A stretch of 64,000 bases of DNA, from assembly GCF_013009345.1 (NCBI RefSeq), contig NZ_JABELE010000003.1, forward strand, positions 210,242-274,241. Direction: 5' to 3'. Each line of letters begins with the position of its first letter. The first letter of the stretch is position 1. Both the position numbers and the translations under genes were made by a program. Under the pieces are notes generated by a model that worked only from the letters and a program-made list of their open reading frames with translations, searched no databases and was not told where the DNA came from. Source of the stretch: Acinetobacter geminorum (GTDB taxonomy: Bacteria > Pseudomonadota > Gammaproteobacteria > Pseudomonadales > Moraxellaceae). Of this stretch, positions 30,883 through 39,400 are shown piece by piece.

Positions 30883-32574
30883 ATGAAATTTTTATTAAGT
30901 TCGCAAGATATTCAGAACTATAAATTTATATGGCAGGTTTCTAAAGAAAATTATAAGAAACAGAAGAGTAGTATGTTTCTCATGTTTTTATTAGTGATGT
31001 TTTCAGCATTCTTTACAACATTGTTGCCATACCTGCTGAAAATTATTATCGACTATTCTGCACACGAATATAACTTTTTCCTCAATATTCAAATCCCATT
31101 TAATTTTTTATATCTACTCGTACTTGCTTATGCGACTGCATGGTTGGTGAATGAGTTATGCCATTGGACGCAAAATATTTTTAGTGCTTATTTGATGGTT
31201 GATTTCAAAGGAGCATTAATTTTTGCAGGCTTAAAAAATTATTTAAATCTTAAAAAAGATGAACAAGATCAAATTGAAGCTGGAACAGTAATCAGTGATC
31301 TCGCAAGAGGAAGTTCTGCTTTTGGTGAGATTAATTTAACTTTACTTCTTCATTTGGGGCCAATTATTTTTCAATTGGCGATGATTTTTGCAGTTCTATT
31401 TACCACCATTAGCCTAGTCTTTAGTATTAGCTTTTTATTAATAGCTATCATTATTTTCCTAGTTTCATTTCATATAAATAAAACAAGCAGTTCTTTATTC
31501 GATTCGATGTATCAACAAGATAATCAGGTAAATAGCCATTTGATACATCAGATCTCGAATTCATATGAAATTAAAGTAAAAAATGCAGTACCGTTCCAAT
31601 TATCAAAATTTAATACCACATTAGACTCATTCATCAAAACAGCTAAAGATAGGAACAAGAAAATAGGGCTATTGATGATTTCTCAATTGTTCCTGATCTT
31701 TCTTTTTTTACTCTTTTTTATGTTATTTACCGTATTTCTTTCAACTGAAAAGCAGCTTACACCGGGTGCTTTTGTATTGATAAGTACCTATATTATTCAA
31801 CTCACCAATCCATTTCTGGCAGTTTCCCAAAGCTTGATGCGTTTAAATGGCAACTTTGTCGCCTTAGCAAAATATCGAAAATACTTTGATCTCAATAAAG
31901 AAAATTATACGCATTCTATCGTTCAAGACTCTAACGTTCTCTTTCAATTTATAAATGCTAAATTTTTACTCGGGAAACGAGCCGTAGATCATTTTAATTT
32001 AAAAATATTACCCAATAAAACGTATGTCGTGATTGGGCAAACTGGCTTGGGAAAAACTTCTCTAATGAATTATTTAATGGGTGTCTACCAGATTCAATCA
32101 GGGCAGCTTTGCTATAAGAATATTGATATTAGCCAAAATTTCTCTAAGCATATTTTTGATGAGGTTGTTTACGTTGCACAGCAACCAGTTATTTTTCCTT
32201 ATTCCCTTAGAGATAATTTAGTTTATAACTCCTCGCACATATATGAGGATTCTTACTTACTTCAGATGCTTGATCAATTTAATCTATTGCATATTTTGAA
32301 AAAGCATCAACTAACGCTCGATGATGATTTAACTGAAATTTATAAGAATTTTTCAGGAGGAGAAAAGCAAAGAATTTGCATTCTTCGAGGTCTTTTAGCT
32401 CGCCCGCAGCTTATCATCCTAGACGAACCGACTGCCGCCTTGGATGTAGATACTGCAAAAAATATACTTGAATATATTCAGCAGGTTGTTCCATCCGTGA
32501 TCATGATTACGCATTCACCGTATGCGATGGAAATTGCGGATGAGGTAATCGATTTAGAAAAGTTATTAAACTAA
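30883..32574 (+). CDS. ABC exporter (fused permease and ATPase)
   Basis: The 563-residue half transporter has five to six membrane helices (to about residue 310) and a nucleotide-binding domain with all motifs: Walker A GQTGLGKTS, Q-loop VAQQPVIFPYSLRDNL, signature FSGGEKQR, Walker B LIILDEPTAALD and H-loop MITHS. It should work as a homodimer in the inner membrane. ATG 30883 is preferred; an in-frame ATG at 30838 lies only a few bases after a TATAAT box (30820-30825) and has no ribosome site. The gene is more AT-rich and Lys/Asn/Ile-rich than its neighbours and has no partner gene, which suggests recent acquisition. The substrate is unknown. Confidence 0.85.
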   Translation: MKFLLSSQDIQNYKFIWQVSKENYKKQKSSMFLMFLLVMFSAFFTTLLPYLLKIIIDYSAHEYNFFLNIQIPFNFLYLLVLAYATAWLVNELCHWTQNIFSAYLMVDFKGALIFAGLKNYLNLKKDEQDQIEAGTVISDLARGSSAFGEINLTLLLHLGPIIFQLAMIFAVLFTTISLVFSISFLLIAIIIFLVSFHINKTSSSLFDSMYQQDNQVNSHLIHQISNSYEIKVKNAVPFQLSKFNTTLDSFIKTAKDRNKKIGLLMISQLFLIFLFLLFFMLFTVFLSTEKQLTPGAFVLISTYIIQLTNPFLAVSQSLMRLNGNFVALAKYRKYFDLNKENYTHSIVQDSNVLFQFINAKFLLGKRAVDHFNLKILPNKTYVVIGQTGLGKTSLMNYLMGVYQIQSGQLCYKNIDISQNFSKHIFDEVVYVAQQPVIFPYSLRDNLVYNSSHIYEDSYLLQMLDQFNLLHILKKHQLTLDDDLTEIYKNFSGGEKQRICILRGLLARPQLIILDEPTAALDVDTAKNILEYIQQVVPSVIMITHSPYAMEIADEVIDLEKLLN

Positions 32575-32593
32575 AGATAATCAAAAAATAAAA

Positions 32594-32613
32594 AAGAGCC
32601 TAAAGCGGCTCTT
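32594..32613. terminator. Hairpin terminator between the ABC exporter gene and hisA
   Basis: AAGAGCC and GGCTCTT enclose TAAAGC; a T-rich tail is seen on the plus strand (TGTTTT) and an A/T run on the other, between convergent genes. Confidence 0.7.
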
Positions 32614-32630
32614 GTTTTACATCTTAAAAA

Positions 32631-33362
32631 TTAAAGACGGTTTTCATCCAACAAAAGCTGAGCTTCACGAAGATTTAAAGTACCTTCATAAATTGCGCGG
32701 CCTGTAATCGCACCTAAAATGCCCGGTTGACCTTTTAAGTTACGAACGTCATCAAGGTTGGTTACACCACCAGAAGCAATTACTGGTAAACCTGAGTATT
32801 GAGCCAAGTTTACAGTTTGCTCAACGTTTACACCTTGCATCATGCCATCACGTGCAATGTCCGTGTAAACAATGCTAGACACGCCTGCATCTGCAAAGCG
32901 TTTCGCTAAATCAGTTGCTTTCACATCAGTAACGTTTGCCCAGCCGTCAGTTGCAACCATACCATTCATGGCATCAATACCAACAATGATGTGACCAGCA
33001 AAGCGCTTACAAGCTTCTTCTACAAATTCAGGCTCTTGAACTGCTTTAGTACCGATAATGACAAAAGTCACACCAGCTTCTAAATAGTGTTCAATTGTTT
33101 CTAATGAGCGAATACCACCGCCAATTTGAATTGGTAATTCTGGCTGAGCTTTAGCAATCGCTTCAACAACAGGCTTATGAACAGGCGTACCTGCGAAAGC
33201 ACCATTCAAATCAACCAAATGCAAACGGCGCGCACCTTCATTTACCCAATGCTGGGCAGTTGCAACCGGATCGTCAGAGAAAACGGTATCGTCTTCCATA
33301 CGCCCTTGTTTTAAACGCACACATTTACCATCTTTCAGGTCAATTGCTGGAATGATTAGCAT
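32631..33362 (-). CDS. hisA: ProFAR isomerase HisA
   Basis: The 243-residue barrel begins MLIIPAIDLKDGKCVRLKQG. The catalytic pair is Asp8 (AIDLK) and Asp130 (VGIDAMNG), and the phosphate loops IGGGIRS and IASGGVTN are present. It isomerises ProFAR to PRFAR, the substrate of HisF/HisH. An AAGGAGCGG ribosome site fixes ATG 33362; the upstream 63-base extension is rejected. Downstream lies a terminator; upstream (95 bases) is an exonuclease gene on the same strand. Confidence 0.96.
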   Translation of the reverse strand: MLIIPAIDLKDGKCVRLKQGRMEDDTVFSDDPVATAQHWVNEGARRLHLVDLNGAFAGTPVHKPVVEAIAKAQPELPIQIGGGIRSLETIEHYLEAGVTFVIIGTKAVQEPEFVEEACKRFAGHIIVGIDAMNGMVATDGWANVTDVKATDLAKRFADAGVSSIVYTDIARDGMMQGVNVEQTVNLAQYSGLPVIASGGVTNLDDVRNLKGQPGILGAITGRAIYEGTLNLREAQLLLDENRL

Positions 33363-33456
33363 GCTTCCGCTCCTTGCTTCATCATGATTATGAAATTGTG
33401 CACATCTTAGCAAAGTATTGATCAATCGCTAAGCCTTAGAAAAGACTTTTATTACT

Positions 33457-34098
33457 TTACGCCTGAAGCACGGTTTGAATCGTTTGTGAAATGTGGACAG
33501 GTAATAGTTTTTGGTTTCTGAGCTCTTCAAATACGAGTAATGCAGCATAAGCATCAGTGGCGGCATAATTTATTTGCTGAGATGTAAGAGGCTTTCGTGC
33601 CCAGTTTGAAGTCCCGACTTTTTTCGACTTTGCCAGATATTGTCCAAATAACAGTGCTACCGCTTTTTGTAGACCGATCTGCTGTTTAAAACCAAAGTGA
33701 CTAAATCCTTTGGCAAGGTCAACACAACTTTCTAGCTCTATGCCTTTTTTATGAAAAATGTGCTTATCATTTTTAAGGCCAAAGCCAACTTTAATTTGTT
33801 TTGGGTTAGATAAAATGGGCTGCAAGAATTTTAAAGTCGATGAATTGACATGAAATAAATAGGCTTTTTGTGCTGTAGCAAGTTGAATCAAGTGTGGCCC
33901 AGTTGAGATTTCACCCACTTTAAATGTAGGTTTAGACTCAGAATCAAATCCCAAAATTGCAGCGTTTTTTAATTCTTCTTCAATATTTTTGCATTGCTTA
34001 AAATTTTCAATCACCACAATATTATGGTGGTTAAGATTTTCAAAAGGAGGAAGCTGCTGAATAGAGGCTTTATCAAGGAGGGCAACGGCTTCGGACAT
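33457..34098 (-). CDS. DEDDy 3'-5' exonuclease (RNase D/WRN-like)
   Basis: The 213-residue protein shows the exonuclease motifs: ExoI with Asp52 and Glu54 (LGFDSESKP), ExoII with Asp111 (GFGLKNDKHIF) and ExoIII with Tyr178 and Asp182 (NYAATDAYAALL). These four acids and the Tyr bind two metals and hydrolyse 3' ends of RNA or DNA. The HRDC domain of RNase D is absent, so it is a single-domain exonuclease. It lies between the DUF805 gene and hisA, all on the minus strand, without apparent functional link. Confidence 0.88.
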   Translation of the reverse strand: MSEAVALLDKASIQQLPPFENLNHHNIVVIENFKQCKNIEEELKNAAILGFDSESKPTFKVGEISTGPHLIQLATAQKAYLFHVNSSTLKFLQPILSNPKQIKVGFGLKNDKHIFHKKGIELESCVDLAKGFSHFGFKQQIGLQKAVALLFGQYLAKSKKVGTSNWARKPLTSQQINYAATDAYAALLVFEELRNQKLLPVHISQTIQTVLQA

Positions 34099-34145
34099 AT
34101 TTAATAGCGTACAAATGAATTGAGCTATTTACTTTATATATGAAT

Positions 34146-34167
34146 AAAGCCTAGAGGACTAGGCTTT
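34146..34167 (-). terminator. Terminator of the DUF805 gene
   Basis: AAAGCCTAG and CTAGGCTTT enclose AGGA, 18 bases after the DUF805 stop on the minus strand. The T tail is short. Confidence 0.65.
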
Positions 34168-34184
34168 ATAAATGTCTTTAAAAA

Positions 34185-34733
34185 TTATTGAGATTGAGAA
34201 GGTGTACCAATGACCACACTTTCGCTTTTCTCAACATAGCCTTCATAGGTTGGAGCCATGATTGTAGCAACAATGGCAAAAACAAAAGCAAGTGGAATTA
34301 GGACAATATAAATCCAGCCTAAAACGCGTTCCCAACCAGGGGTAGGGCGCTGCGGACCATAATCATTATTGCCTTCCGTACCTTTTGCCGCAAAGAGATA
34401 AATCATAAAAATTAGGTTTACGGCAGGGATCAGCATCAGTAACGATAGCCATCCTGTATTATTGCGGTCATGCAAACGGCGGATAGTAAAGATAAAGCTT
34501 ACATACAGGCAAACAATATAAAGAATGGCGATAACAATCATGCCTGCAGTAGAAAGGCCTGTTAGTTCCTGACTAGATGTAAATCCAAAAGTGAATGCGA
34601 TGGCAACAACAACGATGCCGATGACGAGTGAAAATAAGAATGTCCAAGCAGCATAAGAGAGTCGTCCAAAACGACCACTAGCTTTAAAGGGTGAATCTTG
34701 TTGAAGTGGTTGATTTTCGAAAGGTGAATTCAT
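34185..34733 (-). CDS. DUF805 family membrane protein
   Basis: The 182-residue protein has four hydrophobic helices and typical DUF805 residues: GRFGRLSYAAW at residues 21-31, IRRLHDRNNTGW in the middle loop and KGTEGNNDYGP near the third helix end. The function of the family is unknown. It is located between hisH and the exonuclease gene and is flanked by hairpin terminators on both sides, so it is expressed alone. Confidence 0.87.
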   Translation of the reverse strand: MNSPFENQPLQQDSPFKASGRFGRLSYAAWTFLFSLVIGIVVVAIAFTFGFTSSQELTGLSTAGMIVIAILYIVCLYVSFIFTIRRLHDRNNTGWLSLLMLIPAVNLIFMIYLFAAKGTEGNNDYGPQRPTPGWERVLGWIYIVLIPLAFVFAIVATIMAPTYEGYVEKSESVVIGTPSQSQ

Positions 34734-34833
34734 TTTGTTTTCCTGATCATTTGGTTTTATTTAAAAGTATAAATATTCAATATTTTGTTGAATAAAACAT
34801 CATTCTATAAATGACTAGTTATTATTGTAAATA

Positions 34834-34869
34834 AAAAAAAGATCAGGCCATCTAGACCTGATCTTTTTT
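34834..34869. terminator. Terminator after hisH
   Basis: AAAAGATCAGG and CCTGATCTTTT pair around a short loop, with A and T runs at the ends. It lies 15 bases after hisH on the minus strand. Confidence 0.85.
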
Positions 34870-34883
34870 AGTTTTAAATCAGA

Positions 34884-35501
34884 TTAAATATTCCATTCCA
34901 CAAAGTTTTTAAGTAACTGCAAACCCGCAGTATGACTTTTCTCTGGGTGGAATTGAGTCGCGAATAAATTATCTTTGTGAATGGCTGTGCAGAAATTCAC
35001 ACCATACTCACATGTGGCAGCAACTAAGCTTTCATCTTTTGGTTCGACATAATAACTATGTACAAAGTAGAAGCGAGCATCTTGTTCGATGTTGTTCCAC
35101 ATTGGATGGCTTGGGTCCATTTGGTGAACTTGGTTCCAGCCCATGTGTGGTACTTTTAAACCTTCCATTTGAGGGAAATGTTTTACTACGCCGTCAAAAA
35201 TACCTAATGCGTCTACACCACCATTTTCTTCTGAACTTTGTAGTAATGCTTGCATGCCTACGCAAATCGCAAGAACTGGCTTATTAAAAGCAGCTTTACG
35301 TACGACTTCATCAATACCTGCTTCACGCATGCCTTGCATACAGTCACGCATTGCACCAACGCCCGGAAAAACAATTTTGTCGGCTTGTGCAATTAACTTT
35401 GGGTCATTGGTCACATCGACTGTAGCGCCCACATGCTCAAGTGCTTTAGCTGCTGAGTGTAGATTGCCCATGCCATAATCAAGCAATGCGATACGTGTCA
35501 T
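34884..35501 (-). CDS. hisH: Imidazole glycerol phosphate synthase, glutaminase subunit HisH
   Basis: The 205-residue class I glutamine amidotransferase has the nucleophile Cys80 in PVLAICVGMQALL, the oxyanion region FPGVGAMRDCM and the catalytic His-Glu pair in TQFHPEKSH near the C-terminus. It releases ammonia from glutamine for the HisF cyclase. Its start codon overlaps the hisB stop by one base (TAATG), which couples their translation. Confidence 0.96.
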   Translation of the reverse strand: MTRIALLDYGMGNLHSAAKALEHVGATVDVTNDPKLIAQADKIVFPGVGAMRDCMQGMREAGIDEVVRKAAFNKPVLAICVGMQALLQSSEENGGVDALGIFDGVVKHFPQMEGLKVPHMGWNQVHQMDPSHPMWNNIEQDARFYFVHSYYVEPKDESLVAATCEYGVNFCTAIHKDNLFATQFHPEKSHTAGLQLLKNFVEWNI

Positions 35502-36094
35502 TAGAGGCTACCTTTTGTCGATGCAATCGTGTTTTCTGCACGTGGATCAACTTCACATGCCATACGTAAAGCACGAGCAAGTGCTTTAAAAACACTTTCG
35601 ATTTGATGATGGCTATTTTTACCTTTTAAGTTATCGATGTGTAAGGTCATAAGCGCATGGTTTACGAAGCCTTGGAAAAACTCGGAAAATAAATCGACAT
35701 CAAAGGTACCGATGCGTGCACGAGTAAATGGAATATCCATGAATAAACCCGGACGACCAGATAAATCTACAACAACGCGAGATAAAGCTTCGTCTAATGG
35801 TGCATAAAAATGACCATAGCGTTTTAAACCTTTTTTATCGCCTAAAGCTTGGGCAAAAGCTTGTCCAAGCGTGATACCACAGTCTTCTACGGTGTGGTGA
35901 TCATCAATCTCGAGGTCTCCATCACAATGAATATCGATATCAAATAAGCCATGTCGCTTGATTTGATCAATCATATGGTCTAAAAATGGAACTCCAGTGT
36001 TTAGTGTGCCTTGACCAGTACCGTCGAGATTTAAACGAACTCGAATTTTGGTTTCATTGGTATTTCTAACCACTTCACTGATACGTTGCGTCAT
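35501..36094 (-). CDS. hisB: Imidazoleglycerol-phosphate dehydratase HisB
   Basis: The protein is the single-function IGPD (about 197 residues), without the phosphatase domain of E. coli HisB. The metal-binding histidine blocks are seen as FLDHMIDQIKRHG, DDHHTVEDCGI and NSHHQIES. It dehydrates IGP to imidazole acetol phosphate. ATG 36094 follows GAGGAACG; TTG 36109 is rejected. It is the first gene of the hisB-hisH pair; the upstream region contains no attenuator-like His run that I can see. Confidence 0.95.
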   Translation of the reverse strand: MTQRISEVVRNTNETKIRVRLNLDGTGQGTLNTGVPFLDHMIDQIKRHGLFDIDIHCDGDLEIDDHHTVEDCGITLGQAFAQALGDKKGLKRYGHFYAPLDEALSRVVVDLSGRPGLFMDIPFTRARIGTFDVDLFSEFFQGFVNHALMTLHIDNLKGKNSHHQIESVFKALARALRMACEVDPRAENTIASTKGSL

Positions 36095-36196
36095 GGACAC
36101 GTTCCTCAAAAAACGTCAAAAATGATTGGATGTTAACGACAATTTCGCTGTGACGAATTCGTGACAGCATCATAGTTTGCTCAGGAGGGTTAATCA

Positions 36197-36580
36197 ATGC
36201 CTATTACCGTACATGCTTATAGTTCTCTAGATAATTCAGAGATCCGCGATCAGCTTGAGCGACTGTATGATACAAGTCCGGAGTTTGGTGACGGGCACGA
36301 TGCGATTGAACAACTTGAACAAGATTTACAACAGTATACCACGCTATACACTGCCGAATTTAACACCAAAATTATAGGTGCAATTTGGTCTTCAGGACAA
36401 GGCGAAAGCAAGGTCCTTGAATATATTGTTGTGCACCCTGCTAACCGTGGTCGTGGGGTAGCTGAGCGCTTAGTTGAAGAAGCTTGCCGCATAGAAGAGT
36501 CAAAAGGTGTTAAAACTTTTGAACCAGGCTGTGGCGCAATTCATCGCTGTTTGGCTCACATTGGTAAATTACATCACTAA
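36197..36580 (+). CDS. GNAT protein, PanZ/PanM-like acetyl-CoA sensor
   Basis: The 127-residue single GNAT domain has the acetyl-CoA loop VVHPANRGRGVAERLVEE, preceded by the acid-containing strand VLEYIVVHP. The small size and the layout agree with PanZ (PanM), which in enterobacteria promotes maturation of the aspartate decarboxylase PanD and binds it with acetyl-CoA. That assignment is from memory and is moderately secure; a generic acetyltransferase is the alternative. An AGGAGGG ribosome site gives the start. It is divergent to hisB. Confidence 0.7.
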   Translation: MPITVHAYSSLDNSEIRDQLERLYDTSPEFGDGHDAIEQLEQDLQQYTTLYTAEFNTKIIGAIWSSGQGESKVLEYIVVHPANRGRGVAERLVEEACRIEESKGVKTFEPGCGAIHRCLAHIGKLHH

Positions 36581-36646
36581 AAGTTTCTATTATTTTGTAG
36601 TTGTGATTTAAAAATAATCACTTGTTACAAAAAACGCGGAAGTTGC

Positions 36647-36675
36647 TTGACGTCTTCTTATAAACATTGTTTAAT
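36647..36675 (+). promoter_or_regulatory. Promoter of the first tRNA-Phe
   Basis: TTGACG (36647-36652) and TTTAAT (36670-36675) are 17 bases apart, and the tRNA begins 11 bases after the -10 element. Confidence 0.7.
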
Positions 36676-36686
36676 ACGCCCACTTC

Positions 36687-36762
36687 GGCGTGATAGCTCA
36701 GTAGGTAGAGCAACGGATTGAAAATCCGTGTGTCCCCAGTTCGATCCTGGGTCTCGCCACCA
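36687..36762 (+). tRNA. tRNA-Phe (anticodon GAA), copy 1
   Basis: The 76-nt gene has the anticodon arm CGGATTGAAAATCCG (GAA), D-arm AGCTCAGTAGGTAGAGC, T-arm CAGTTCGATCCTG and encoded CCA. The acceptor stem GGCGTGA/TCTCGCC contains one U-U mismatch (position 5 with 68). Confidence 0.96.
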
Positions 36763-36776
36763 TTATTTGTGTTTTC

Positions 36777-36806
36777 AATCCCTGATCCCATCAGGGATTT
36801 TTTTTA
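36777..36806 (+). terminator. Terminator of tRNA-Phe copy 1
   Basis: AATCCCTGA and TCAGGGATT enclose TCCCA, and eight T follow. Confidence 0.88.
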
Positions 36807-36849
36807 AGTATAAAAAATACTCATTTAAATCAGAAACTCAGGATAATTG

Positions 36850-36878
36850 TTGACTATTGTTCTGAGATACGGCTTAAT
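36850..36878 (+). promoter_or_regulatory. Promoter of the second tRNA-Phe
   Basis: TTGACT (36850-36855) and CTTAAT (36873-36878) are 17 bases apart, with the same distance to the tRNA as at copy 1. Confidence 0.68.
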
Positions 36879-36888
36879 ACAGGCCATC

Positions 36889-36964
36889 GGCGTGATAGCT
36901 CAGTAGGTAGAGCAACGGATTGAAAATCCGTGTGTCCCCAGTTCGATCCTGGGTCTCGCCACCA
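36889..36964 (+). tRNA. tRNA-Phe (anticodon GAA), copy 2
   Basis: The sequence is identical to copy 1 over all 76 bases, including the U-U mismatch in the acceptor stem. Flanking sequences differ, and each copy has its own promoter and terminator, so these are two separate transcription units. Confidence 0.96.
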
Positions 36965-36970
36965 TATTCG

Positions 36971-37004
36971 AAAAAGCCCCATTCATAATGTATGGGGCTT
37001 TTTT
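36971..37004 (+). terminator. Terminator of tRNA-Phe copy 2
   Basis: AAAAAGCCCCAT and ATGGGGCTTTTTT pair around a 9-base loop. Confidence 0.88.
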
Positions 37005-37132
37005 CATGCCTGTTTATTTAATAAAAAGATTAAGACCTTACCTGTGTATAAATCTCATTTTATCCACAAGTAAAGAGGGTTATCCTCAATATCGCCTTAA
37101 CTTTCTAAAAATGGCTCAACCGAAATGTGGTT

Positions 37133-37564
37133 CTAATCATGAGAACTATCACGAATAAGTCGTTTTCCTAAGCACACTGCTTCTACCTCGTCATAGCCAA
37201 GTTGTTCGTAAAAATTCAATACATTCAAATTGTCTTTACGGACTAATAATTGAAGTTTTGGGCAGCCTCGAGCGATGAGGCGCTTCTCAAGCTGCTGAAC
37301 GAGCGCTGTAGCGATTCCTAAGCGTTGTTGGTGCGGGTGAACAGCCAAATAGTTGATCCAGCCTCTATGACCGTCGTAGCCGCCCATAAGCGTACCAATC
37401 AGTTGCTCATCTTTAATAGCAACTAAAAACAAATCATCCTGTTGTGAGACTTTTCTGAAAATATCGGTTTCAGGATTATTCCAAGGGCGGGTCAGTCCAC
37501 AGCTTTCCCATAAAATAACAACATCATCCAGATCTGCATTTGTAAATTGACGAATAATAAACAT
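37133..37564 (-). CDS. ypeA: GNAT acetyltransferase YpeA
   Basis: The 143-residue protein follows the E. coli YpeA sequence closely: LWESCGLTRPWNNPETDI, TLMGGYDGHRGWINYLAVHP (acetyl-CoA-facing strand) and the loop QRLGIATALVQQLEKRLIARG (quoted as RLGIATALVQQLE), then GCPKLQLLVRKDN. YpeA is an uncharacterised cytosolic N-acetyltransferase. ATG 37564 is chosen; the upstream extension (11 residues) is not conserved in YpeA. Confidence 0.88.
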   Translation of the reverse strand: MFIIRQFTNADLDDVVILWESCGLTRPWNNPETDIFRKVSQQDDLFLVAIKDEQLIGTLMGGYDGHRGWINYLAVHPHQQRLGIATALVQQLEKRLIARGCPKLQLLVRKDNLNVLNFYEQLGYDEVEAVCLGKRLIRDSSHD

Positions 37565-37651
37565 ATGGATTTCTACTTTTTGTTTTGATGTGCTCAAAAG
37601 ATAAAATAAAAATTCGGGCTTGAGCAGTTTTTTATTAATAATTTAAACAAA

Positions 37652-37678
37652 TAAAAAAGCACCCCCGAAGGAGTGCTT
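37652..37678 (-). terminator. Terminator of the acetate CoA-transferase gene
   Basis: On the minus strand AAGCACTCC and GGGGTGCTT pair around TTCG-type loop bases and are followed by a T run, 17 bases after the gene stop. Confidence 0.75.
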
Positions 37679-37694
37679 GGATTCAACCAGTGAT

Positions 37695-39209
37695 TTAAGC
37701 TGATTTTGCAACTGGTGCTGCTTGAAGCATTTGACCTGTTTCTTCGAAGTTTGCATGCCAAGACAATGCTTCACGAAGTAAGTGAGGGGTATGTCCACCT
37801 TTAGCACATGCACGGTCAAAGTAGTCATTTAATGCATCACGATAAAGTGGGTGTACACAATTATCGATAATTGCACGAGCGCGTTCACGAGGCGCTAAAC
37901 CGCGTAAGTCAGCTAAACCTTGCTCTGTCACTAAAATATCAACATCGTGTTCACTGTGGTCAACGTGGCTCACCATTGGCACGATAGAAGAGATATCGCC
38001 GCCTTTAGCAATTGATTTAGTTACAAAGATCGCCAAGTGAGCGTTACGAGCGAAGTCACCTGAACCACCAATACCGTTCATCATTTTAGTACCACACACG
38101 TGAGTTGAGTTCACGTTACCGTAAATATCAAACTCAAGCGCAGTGTTAATGCCGATAATCCCTAAACGACGAACTAATTCAGGATGGTTAGAAATTTCTT
38201 GTGGACGAAGCACTAATTTGTCTTTGTAAGCTTCGATATTGCCAAAAACTTTTTCACCACATTTTGCAGAAAGGGTAATTGAGCTACCAGAAGCAAATTT
38301 CATTTTGCCTGCATCAATGAGTTCAAAAGTACAGTCTTGTAGTACTTCTGAGTACATGATGAGGTCTTCAAAATCAGAATCTTTTAAACCTGTTAATACA
38401 GCGTTGGCAATAGAACCAATTCCTGCTTGTAATGGACCAAGGTTTTTCGGTAAACGACCTTCTGCAACTTCTTTATTAAAGAAAGCAATTAAGTGGTTTG
38501 CAATGCCTTGAGTCTCATCATCTGGAGGAGTTACTGTTGATGGTGAGTCATGTGTATCGTTAAATACAATACCTACAATTTTTGCAGGATCGATTTGGAT
38601 TGCCGTTGTACCAATACGCTCATCCACTTTTGTTAATGGAATTGGAGTACGTGTTGGACGGTAAGTCGGAATATAGATGTCGTGCAAACCTTCAAAGCTT
38701 TCGCTTAAAGATGTGTTGATTTCAACAATAACTTTTTCGGCAAAAATAGCAAAGCTTGCAGAGTTACCCACAGAAGTTGTTGGAATAATGCCGCCATCTT
38801 CAGTAATCGCAATTGCTTCAATTACCGCAACGTCTGGACGTTTAAGTTGCTGGTTACGCATTTGCTCAACAGTTTCTGATAAATGTTGATCAATAAACAT
38901 AACTTCGCCGTTGTTAATTGCACGACGTAAAGTGTTGTCTACCTGAAATGGCATACGACGAGATAAAACACCTGCTTCCGTGAGTTGTTTGTCTAAGTCA
39001 TTACCTAAGCTAGCACCCGTAATTAACGTGATTTTTAACGGATTTTTCTTTGCATGCTCTACAAGTGCTTGTGGAACAGCTTTAGCTTCACCGGCACGAG
39101 TAAAACCACTCATACCAACAGTCATTCCATTTTCGATGAATTGCGCAGCTTGTTCAGCACTGATGACCTTGTCATGAAGAGAAGCTAGGCGAATACGACT
39201 TAAAGACAT
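37695..39209 (-). CDS. Acetyl-CoA hydrolase/transferase family (succinyl-CoA:acetate CoA-transferase type)
   Basis: The 504-residue protein has the length and layout of AarC/Cat1-type CoA-transferases. The predicted catalytic Glu288 lies in LIMYSEVLQDC, and the oxyanion/CoA loop QAGIGSIANAV at residues 261-271 precedes it. The C-terminal domain contains GGSGDFARNAHLAIF and DVDILVTEQGLADLRGLAP. It should move CoA between succinyl-CoA and acetate (or act as hydrolase), linking acetate handling to the citric-acid cycle. ATG 39209 follows GAGGATGTCC. It is monocistronic; downstream is a terminator. Confidence 0.9.
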   Translation of the reverse strand: MSLSRIRLASLHDKVISAEQAAQFIENGMTVGMSGFTRAGEAKAVPQALVEHAKKNPLKITLITGASLGNDLDKQLTEAGVLSRRMPFQVDNTLRRAINNGEVMFIDQHLSETVEQMRNQQLKRPDVAVIEAIAITEDGGIIPTTSVGNSASFAIFAEKVIVEINTSLSESFEGLHDIYIPTYRPTRTPIPLTKVDERIGTTAIQIDPAKIVGIVFNDTHDSPSTVTPPDDETQGIANHLIAFFNKEVAEGRLPKNLGPLQAGIGSIANAVLTGLKDSDFEDLIMYSEVLQDCTFELIDAGKMKFASGSSITLSAKCGEKVFGNIEAYKDKLVLRPQEISNHPELVRRLGIIGINTALEFDIYGNVNSTHVCGTKMMNGIGGSGDFARNAHLAIFVTKSIAKGGDISSIVPMVSHVDHSEHDVDILVTEQGLADLRGLAPRERARAIIDNCVHPLYRDALNDYFDRACAKGGHTPHLLREALSWHANFEETGQMLQAAPVAKSA

Positions 39210-39400
39210 TGGACATCCTCAATATTGTCAAAACATACGGGATTTTAGCTATGAAAAATTGAAAAGTGCATAGGTGTTAGGCTAAGGTCTAATTTTGTAA
39301 ATAAATGGCGGTATAAATTATATTTATAGTTTTTATTTAATTGATTTTTATTGCTTTTATTTATCATTAAAACAAGGCTTTTAATTGCTGATTGATCAAA

